DNA of 64,000 nt from Sphingosinicella sp963974575 (GTDB taxonomy: Bacteria; Pseudomonadota; Alphaproteobacteria; Sphingomonadales; Sphingomonadaceae). The notes under the pieces are model-generated. The model worked only from the letters and a program-made list of their open reading frames with translations, did no database searches and was not told the DNA's origin. Of the stretch, positions 58,973 through 64,000 are shown one piece after another. The stretch lies in contig NZ_CAXBBQ010000002.1 of NCBI RefSeq assembly GCF_963974575.1, forward strand, positions 62,001-126,000, given 5' to 3'. A program made the translations under genes and the position numbers. The number at the start of each line of letters is the position of its first letter. Positions within the stretch are counted from its first letter, which is position 1.

Positions 58973-60847
58973 GCTCACAATCTTGCTGTGATGCAGCGCA
59001 GCGATCCGTTTCGCCAGCCAACGATGGTCCCGTGCCTCCTGGATGCCGAACACATCTCCGGCCGGCAGGAACGCGTCTATAAGTTTGTCCAGCACTTCGG
59101 AGGCGATCACCCCGCCCTTCACCGTAAACACGAACACGATCTGGGGCTTACTCGAATGAACGAGATCGCGAAACGCTGCGCGCAGCGTCCGAACACCGTG
59201 GACTGAAGCCGCCAGCGCGACAAGCTGCTCGCGCGTCGCCGGATCGAGCGGGCGCAGCCTTGCATTTTCGTCGATCGTTGAAGACTCGTCGTTCCTTATG
59301 CGCTCCATCGCTTCGGCATCTTCCAGAAGCGACATGTAGCGCTGCGTTTCCTCAGGCCGTGCGACGGCGTGAAAATAACCGACAAGGCGCCTGTAGGCTG
59401 GCGCTTCAAGCACCCGCTCCGCGGCCGCAGCGTCTAGTAGGTCTGCAACGCCCTCCTCGTTTCCAAGATCAAGCAGGACGTCCCCCCTGCGAAAGCGCGC
59501 GACGTGCGTATCCGGATAGTGTTGAAGAACAGCCGAAAACGCGCCGACCGCCGCCTCTGGGCCATCAATGCCCTCGACGAGCAGAGCGAGACGTAACAAA
59601 TCGTCGGAGGTTGCCTCTTCACTGGCGGTCTTTTCCGCGAGCACGGCTCGCTCGGCGATATCCGCCTGACGCTGTGCGAAGGTTTCCGCCCAGATCGGCG
59701 CGGCCCAGGCACGCCACTCCCCATCGAAACCGCTCTGAATCGCTTCCAGTTTCTCACCGAGCAGGAATGCTGCCGAGGTATCGAGGGGCGGCGGCAGGTC
59801 GAAACCCTCGCCAAGCGCCAAAAGACGCTGTTCGAGTGTGGGGTGTGTATCGCCGATGCCCGCCAGTTCCCGAAGCGCCCGATCAAGCGCTTCGGGATCG
59901 GCGGGTGCGCTTGATTGCAACGCCTCGGCAAGGGAATGATAGGGCGACAGGGGCGGCTCGGAATCTTTGCCCGCGTTGCGCCAGATGTCGGACCAGGTAG
60001 CGGAAAACCGCTCAGACTGGACCGCAATCCGTTTCAGCGCATGCCCTGCGACGGAGGTGCCCGCGACATTGGCAGAAACCCTGTCCGCCTCGTATTCGTG
60101 CTGCCGGGAAAGCACGAAGCTGTAGGCTGCGAACCATGGCCCGTACCACCCGAAAAAGCGGCGTAATAAGCCCGCGACGAATCCTTGCGGAAGGCGTTCG
60201 GAAATTTGCCCCCAACGCACCCGGATTCGGTACACAAACCCCGAAGTGTGACCGTGTGCACCCGCGAAATGGCCAAGTTCATGCGCGATGACCGCCTCGA
60301 CTTCCTCGGCGCGCATCGCCATCAGAAGCGGCAACCCAAGATAGAGCGTGTTACGCGCACCGAAAATCAGAAATGTCGCATCCTGGTTGACGGCGGCATT
60401 CAGTTCATTGGTTATGCGGACTTGGTGGATCCTGGGCCCGCCGCTCCCCATCCGCACGCGTTCCAGCATTGCAAATAGGGCTGGGGCGTCCTCCGGGCGC
60501 ACCTCCACGCCGACGGGTTCCGGCCGCGGCACCCATAGGGCCCGAATCAGCGAAAACGAGAGCAGCCCGAACACAAAGGCGCCCTTCAATTCTGCGGCAA
60601 CGCCGGTACGCGTCGTCAGTATCAGCCAGAGCATCAGCAGCGTGAGTCCGACAAGCAGCAGGAGCAGACTACCGATCACCGCATAGCCGAAGAATCCGGC
60701 CGCCACGACTTTGCGGCGGTAGCTGCCGGGGTTTACACGCGCCGATGCCTCGAGGCCGGCAATCATGGATGCGAAACGCGGCTCCAACGCCACAACCTGA
60801 CCCCAAGCGGACTGAGACTGCGCATTCGGCGCGCGTATTACTTTCAT
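58970..60847 (-). CDS. M48-family membrane metallopeptidase
   Basis: A 625-residue protein. Two adjacent hydrophobic segments (about 45-78 and 85-105) anchor it. The zinc motif HELGH is in AVIAHELGHFAGAHGH near residue 187, with the third ligand Glu in SRQHEYEADRVSANVAG near 248, as in HtpX/Ste24-type peptidases. The C-terminal 300 residues are helical and TPR-like (DLLRLALLVEGIDGPEAAVGAFSAVLQHYPDTHVARFRRGDVLL). It probably acts in membrane-protein quality control. The stop codon TAA lies at the edge of the repeat at 58827-58972. It is divergent from the ATP-grasp gene with 175 bases between. Confidence 0.88.
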   Translation of the reverse strand: MKVIRAPNAQSQSAWGQVVALEPRFASMIAGLEASARVNPGSYRRKVVAAGFFGYAVIGSLLLLLVGLTLLMLWLILTTRTGVAAELKGAFVFGLLSFSLIRALWVPRPEPVGVEVRPEDAPALFAMLERVRMGSGGPRIHQVRITNELNAAVNQDATFLIFGARNTLYLGLPLLMAMRAEEVEAVIAHELGHFAGAHGHTSGFVYRIRVRWGQISERLPQGFVAGLLRRFFGWYGPWFAAYSFVLSRQHEYEADRVSANVAGTSVAGHALKRIAVQSERFSATWSDIWRNAGKDSEPPLSPYHSLAEALQSSAPADPEALDRALRELAGIGDTHPTLEQRLLALGEGFDLPPPLDTSAAFLLGEKLEAIQSGFDGEWRAWAAPIWAETFAQRQADIAERAVLAEKTASEEATSDDLLRLALLVEGIDGPEAAVGAFSAVLQHYPDTHVARFRRGDVLLDLGNEEGVADLLDAAAAERVLEAPAYRRLVGYFHAVARPEETQRYMSLLEDAEAMERIRNDESSTIDENARLRPLDPATREQLVALAASVHGVRTLRAAFRDLVHSSKPQIVFVFTVKGGVIASEVLDKLIDAFLPAGDVFGIQEARDHRWLAKRIAALHHSKIVS

Positions 60848-61022
60848 AAACCTTGCAGCCCCCTGGCCTCACCTACCGTTTTCTCAGCTTATATTGACGA
60901 TCATTGCCCAACAACAATGAATCGGGTTCGTAACGACAAGAATATCCGCGCCCGCTCAAACCGTCATCGTCTCGCAACAGGACTTGCATTGAACCGTCGC
61001 TTGTCGCTGCTAACCGGCCGCC

Positions 61023-62063
61023 ATGGATACGGATTTTCCTCACGAACACTGCCTTCAGGTCCCCGCGCATCTGAAGGCTTCGCTCCGAATCATGCTGCTT
61101 GCGAAGCATGCCTGCGGCGATGGCAGTCCCGACATGGTGGACGGCAATCATGCCCAGTATCACCATGAACTGCGCCGCACGCTCGAGAAAATCGGCCTCC
61201 ATGTCGTGGCCGCCAACAGCTTCGACGCGCTCTTCGCGGAGCCCGACGTCGATTTCGTGTTTCCGCTGCTGAACCGCGCCGGGTTCCTGAACAGCGAAAT
61301 GCTGGCGCCTCTGCTGCTCCAGCGTCTCGGCATCCCATATCTCGGCGCTTCGCCGATCCTGCGCGGGCTTTCGGACGACAAGCACCTGATGAAGCTCGTG
61401 GCCCGGCAGCACGCCGTCCCGACGTCAGACTGGCGCATCCTCCGCCGCGGCACTGATCTTGCCGTCGTCCCGGCGCTGGACGCAGCGCGCTACATCATCA
61501 AGCCGAATGCCTCTTCGGCCTCCTGGGGGATTGGTGTCAGCGAATGCTGGTCGGGGGCACTCGCCCACGCCGCGCACCTCCACACCGCGGGCCACGACGC
61601 GATCATCGAGCCGTGGCTGCCCCTGCTGGATGTCGCCGTCCCGGTTGTCGGCGGGCGTTCGGAGGAGCCATGGCTGCTGCCCGCGATGGCTTACATCCCC
61701 GCCGATCCCGACGCGCTTCGCAGCTACGAGGAGAAGCGCGCGCTGACCGACCAGCGGGACGACCCGCTGGAGGTGCTCGCCAATTCGCGCGTCGCCGAGC
61801 GGCTCTATGCGATGACGCGCGCGCTGTGTCGCGAACTCTGGCCGTTCGACTACGGCCGCTTCGAATTTCGCTACGATCCCGCGACCGAGAGCGTGTGGTT
61901 CATGGAAGTGAACCTCTCGTGCAATCTCTGGTCGAAAAAGAGCATCTCCCGCTCCGCCGCGACGCTTGGGATCGAGCATCACGAGCTCGTCGAGTCCATC
62001 GTCGCGCACAGCCTGTGGCGGCAGGGGTTGATAACCGCCGCTTCGGACCGGCTTGTCGCCTGA
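61023..62063 (+). CDS. ATP-grasp ligase, D-Ala-D-Ala ligase-like
   Basis: A 346-residue ATP-grasp protein. The N-terminal domain has MLLAKHACGDGSPDMVDGNH and VDFVFPLLNRAGF. The grasp domain carries GLSDDKHLMKLVARQHAVPTSDW, RYIIKPNASSASWGIGVSE (ATP lysine) and PFDYGRFEFRYDPATESVWFMEVNLSCNLWSKKS with the metal-binding Glu and Asn. It resembles D-alanine ligases but is not a canonical Ddl, since VFPLLNR replaces the usual VHPLL-G-like signature. The downstream nucleotidyltransferase gene starts just after its stop, so they form a two-gene unit. Product unknown. Confidence 0.8.
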   Translation: MDTDFPHEHCLQVPAHLKASLRIMLLAKHACGDGSPDMVDGNHAQYHHELRRTLEKIGLHVVAANSFDALFAEPDVDFVFPLLNRAGFLNSEMLAPLLLQRLGIPYLGASPILRGLSDDKHLMKLVARQHAVPTSDWRILRRGTDLAVVPALDAARYIIKPNASSASWGIGVSECWSGALAHAAHLHTAGHDAIIEPWLPLLDVAVPVVGGRSEEPWLLPAMAYIPADPDALRSYEEKRALTDQRDDPLEVLANSRVAERLYAMTRALCRELWPFDYGRFEFRYDPATESVWFMEVNLSCNLWSKKSISRSAATLGIEHHELVESIVAHSLWRQGLITAASDRLVA

Positions 62064-62064
62064 A

Positions 62065-62913
62065 ATGAGCGCCGGCTTTTCCGCGATCGTCCTTGCAGGC
62101 AAGCGCGACGGGCGCCTCGATCCGCTCGCCGCGAACGCAGGCGTCTCGCACAAGTGCCTCGTGCCCGTCGCCGGCAAGCCGATGCTCCTCCACGTCCTCG
62201 AAGCACTGGACGGCTCCCCAGGGGTTGCCCGGATCGTCGTTTCGATCGACGCGCCTGAAATTCTCGCGCCGCTCGTCCGGCATCTCGGCAGCGGACGCAT
62301 CATCGTGGAGCGCTCCGCGCCCAATCTGGTCGACAGCGTGATCGGCGCCGCGGATGCATCCACTCCGCCCTTCCTCGTCACCACTGCCGACAACGTGAAC
62401 CTGACACCCGCGAGCGTCGCCGAAATCCTCGCTGCATCGCAAGGCGCGGACGCCGCCGTCGCATTCGCCCGGCGCGAGCACGTTATCGCCGCCCATCCCG
62501 ACGGGCAGCGCCGCTTTTACCGCTTCCGCTGCGGCGAGTATTCGAACTGCAACACTTATGTGATCGGCTCGCGCGAAGCGCTGAAGGCCGCCGAAGTTTT
62601 CCGGGGCGGTGGCCAGTTCGCAAAATTCCCGATGCGGATCGTGAAGGCGTTCGGCCTCCTGAACCTCATCCGCTTCCGCTATGGTCTTGCGACGCTCAGC
62701 GGCGCATTCCGCGGCTTCTCACGGCGGTTCAGCTTCACCATCCATCCCGTCCTCGTCACCGACGGCGCGCTTGCCATCGATGTCGACAACGAGCGCACGC
62801 TGCATATTGCCGAGACGATCCTCGGCGAACGCGGTTCAGCGCTGAGCGAGCCGCCGCAGGAAATGCGCCTCGACCGCACGGCGCACAGCCTTGGCGATGC
62901 GCTGCTGGCCTGA
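62065..62913 (+). CDS. nucleotidyltransferase (MobA-like NTP-transferase) family protein
   Basis: A 282-residue sugar/small-molecule nucleotidyltransferase. The N-terminal signature is AIVLAGKRDGRLDPLAANAGVSHKCLVPVAGKPMLLHVLEAL, a variant GXGTRL-x11-K motif (G-K-R-D replacing GxGTR). The metal site may be TTADNVNLTP near residue 112. RFRCGEYSNCNTYVIGSREAL follows. The gene starts ATG 62065, adjacent to the ATP-grasp stop. Together they may activate and ligate a surface or signalling metabolite. The last 78 bases overlap the convergent amidase gene. Confidence 0.8.
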   Translation: MSAGFSAIVLAGKRDGRLDPLAANAGVSHKCLVPVAGKPMLLHVLEALDGSPGVARIVVSIDAPEILAPLVRHLGSGRIIVERSAPNLVDSVIGAADASTPPFLVTTADNVNLTPASVAEILAASQGADAAVAFARREHVIAAHPDGQRRFYRFRCGEYSNCNTYVIGSREALKAAEVFRGGGQFAKFPMRIVKAFGLLNLIRFRYGLATLSGAFRGFSRRFSFTIHPVLVTDGALAIDVDNERTLHIAETILGERGSALSEPPQEMRLDRTAHSLGDALLA

Positions 62914-64000
62914 CGAGGAGAAGAGGAACTTCGAGTCCTCCTCGTTCGAAAGATAGCCTGTCTCCAAGAGCACCGAGGGCACATCCGGCGCCTTCAGCAC
63001 CAGGAAACCCGCAAAGCGATGGAACTGGCTGCGCACCTTGATGTCCTCGCGCATCTCGCGCTGGAGGATCGCCGCGAACTCGGCAGAGGTGTTCATCGTT
63101 TCCCGCTGCGCGAGGTCGATGAGGATGTCGGTCACCTCGTTGGTTTCAACCGCGAGATCGACGCCGGCGATAATGTCCGAGCGGTTTTCCTTGGCGGCGA
63201 GACGCGCGGCTTCGGCGTCGGACGCGGTTTCCGAGAGCGTGTAAACCGTCGCCCCGCTCGCGTTCGGTACAGGCGCACTGTCGGCGTGCACGGAAATGAA
63301 CAGCGAGGCATTGCTGTGCCGCGCGATACCGAACCGGTCGCGATGGCGTAGATACGTATCGCCATCGCGCGTCAGGATTGCCTTCACGCGTCCCGAAGCG
63401 TCGAGTTCCTTCTTGATCGCCTTGGCGATCGCGAGAACGACATCCTTCTCGTATTTCTTGGCGCCAAGGACGCTGATCGTACCGACGTCCTTGCCGCCGT
63501 GTCCTGCATCGATCACGACGACCGGCAGCCGCCCTGTCAGGCGGGGGCGCGGCGGAGCCGCCGCGACCTTGGCGGGCGGGACCGCAGCAGATTTTGCGAC
63601 CGCCGGGATAACCTTGGCGGGGTCAGGCACAGCGGGCTTCAGAACCGATTTGGGCGGTGGCGCCGAGGGCGACACCGATGCAACAACCGGTTTTTCCGTC
63701 GTTGCGGGCGCCGCGATCAACGTCTCGCGCCCCGCCGCAACAAGCTTCGCGAAGGCCGCTTCGGTCGTCGGGGCCACGGTCAGTCGCAGTTTCCCGCCGG
63801 AAAATGTGCTCGATGTGATCCGCGCAGGCGATGCGAGATCCAGAACCATCCGCGCCGTATCGGCGTCGAACTGAGCGTTCCGCACCTTGGCGACAAGTCC
63901 CTCACCCGGTTTGGAGCCGCCCGGCGCCGTCATGCCGTCGAGATCAATGGCAAGTCGCGGCGGGCCGGACAGTGCGAAAGCCGAAATCCGTCCGGCGCCT
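62836..64000 (-). CDS. N-acetylmuramoyl-L-alanine amidase, AmiC-type (partial, 5' end outside window)
   Basis: The visible 387 codons run off the right edge, so the signal peptide is missing. An AMIN domain reads RISAFALSGPPRLAIDLDG then MVLDLASPARITSSTFSGGKLRLTVAP. A proline/alanine/valine-rich linker follows (about 70 residues). The Amidase_3 domain has VVIDAGHGGKDVGTI (zinc His and Glu), FISVHADSAPVPNA, VLLETGYLSNEED. It splits murein strands at the septum in daughter-cell separation. ATG 63933 is internal, because the frame stays open and AMIN-like to the edge. Confidence 0.93.
   Translation of the reverse strand, partial: GAGRISAFALSGPPRLAIDLDGMTAPGGSKPGEGLVAKVRNAQFDADTARMVLDLASPARITSSTFSGGKLRLTVAPTTEAAFAKLVAAGRETLIAAPATTEKPVVASVSPSAPPPKSVLKPAVPDPAKVIPAVAKSAAVPPAKVAAAPPRPRLTGRLPVVVIDAGHGGKDVGTISVLGAKKYEKDVVLAIAKAIKKELDASGRVKAILTRDGDTYLRHRDRFGIARHSNASLFISVHADSAPVPNASGATVYTLSETASDAEAARLAAKENRSDIIAGVDLAVETNEVTDILIDLAQRETMNTSAEFAAILQREMREDIKVRSQFHRFAGFLVLKAPDVPSVLLETGYLSNEEDSKFLFSSSGQQRIAKAVRRAVEAHFLRRLAQR

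Overview
The window is GC-rich, densely coded chromosomal DNA of an alphaproteobacterium, most likely a member of the Sphingomonadales. The evidence is the pcm-tolC-popZ-valS order, a pgl-glk pair of Entner-Doudoroff sugar metabolism, a short PutA without a DNA-binding domain beside a divergent Lrp-type regulator, exosortase-A-type glycan genes, and an RF2 with the alphaproteobacterial SPYD motif. No rRNA, CRISPR array, prophage or complete transposase gene is visible. Two tRNAs (Cys-GCA and His-GUG) are present.

Layout. 1-4 kb: small enzymes and membrane proteins (DUF72, PhnA-like, DUF1428, secreted peroxiredoxin, ABM-like, lipoprotein). 4-9 kb: Tat-exported dienelactone hydrolase, an MFS carrier paired with a dihydroorotase-like amidohydrolase, and YgfZ followed by a 35-residue membrane peptide. 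9-14.4 kb: leftward pcm-tolC-popZ-valS block. 14.6-20 kb: tRNA-Cys, a secreted serine hydrolase plus D-aminoacylase-like pair, pgl-glk, PilZ. 20-25 kb: thiolase, MaoC hydratase, Lrp regulator, putA. 25-31 kb: MscS channel and an exosortase-A-associated glycan cluster (O-glycosylation ligase with a coupled 56-residue peptide, wecB, glycosyltransferase). 31-33 kb: an S24-type repressor with a probable CTG start, a divergent two-gene operon that includes a 58-residue gene, and an AT-rich lipoprotein gene lying between two half-copies of a repeat. 33-40 kb: tamA-tamB and tRNA-His. 40-43.5 kb: nitrogen control (sigma-54 promoter, glnB, glnA) with a TorF-like porin. 43.8-47.4 kb: parE and a LysR regulator facing each other across a 146-bp palindromic repeat. 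47.4-55 kb: a candidate small RNA, a TPR/TonB-C protein, queC-queE-queF, sseA-metC and a second MscS channel. 55-64 kb: prfB with its programmed frameshift, PBP1A, an M48 protease, an ATP-grasp/nucleotidyltransferase pair and a partial AmiC-type amidase.

Most interesting. A family of palindromic, MITE-like elements has two full copies (46352-46497 and 58827-58972, both 146 bp) and two half copies that bracket the AT-rich gene (31835 and 33004). Each appears to have inserted at a TA dinucleotide inside the stop codon of a neighbouring gene, and the element end or retained flank still supplies a stop. Taking the element between parE and the LysR gene out in silico recreates the 4-base TTAG stop-stop overlap that several other convergent gene pairs here show. 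Other points are the S24 repressor that has lost its catalytic serine, QxH replacing HxH in the dihydroorotase-like enzyme, a possible small RNA at 47.45 kb, and several translationally coupled micro-proteins.
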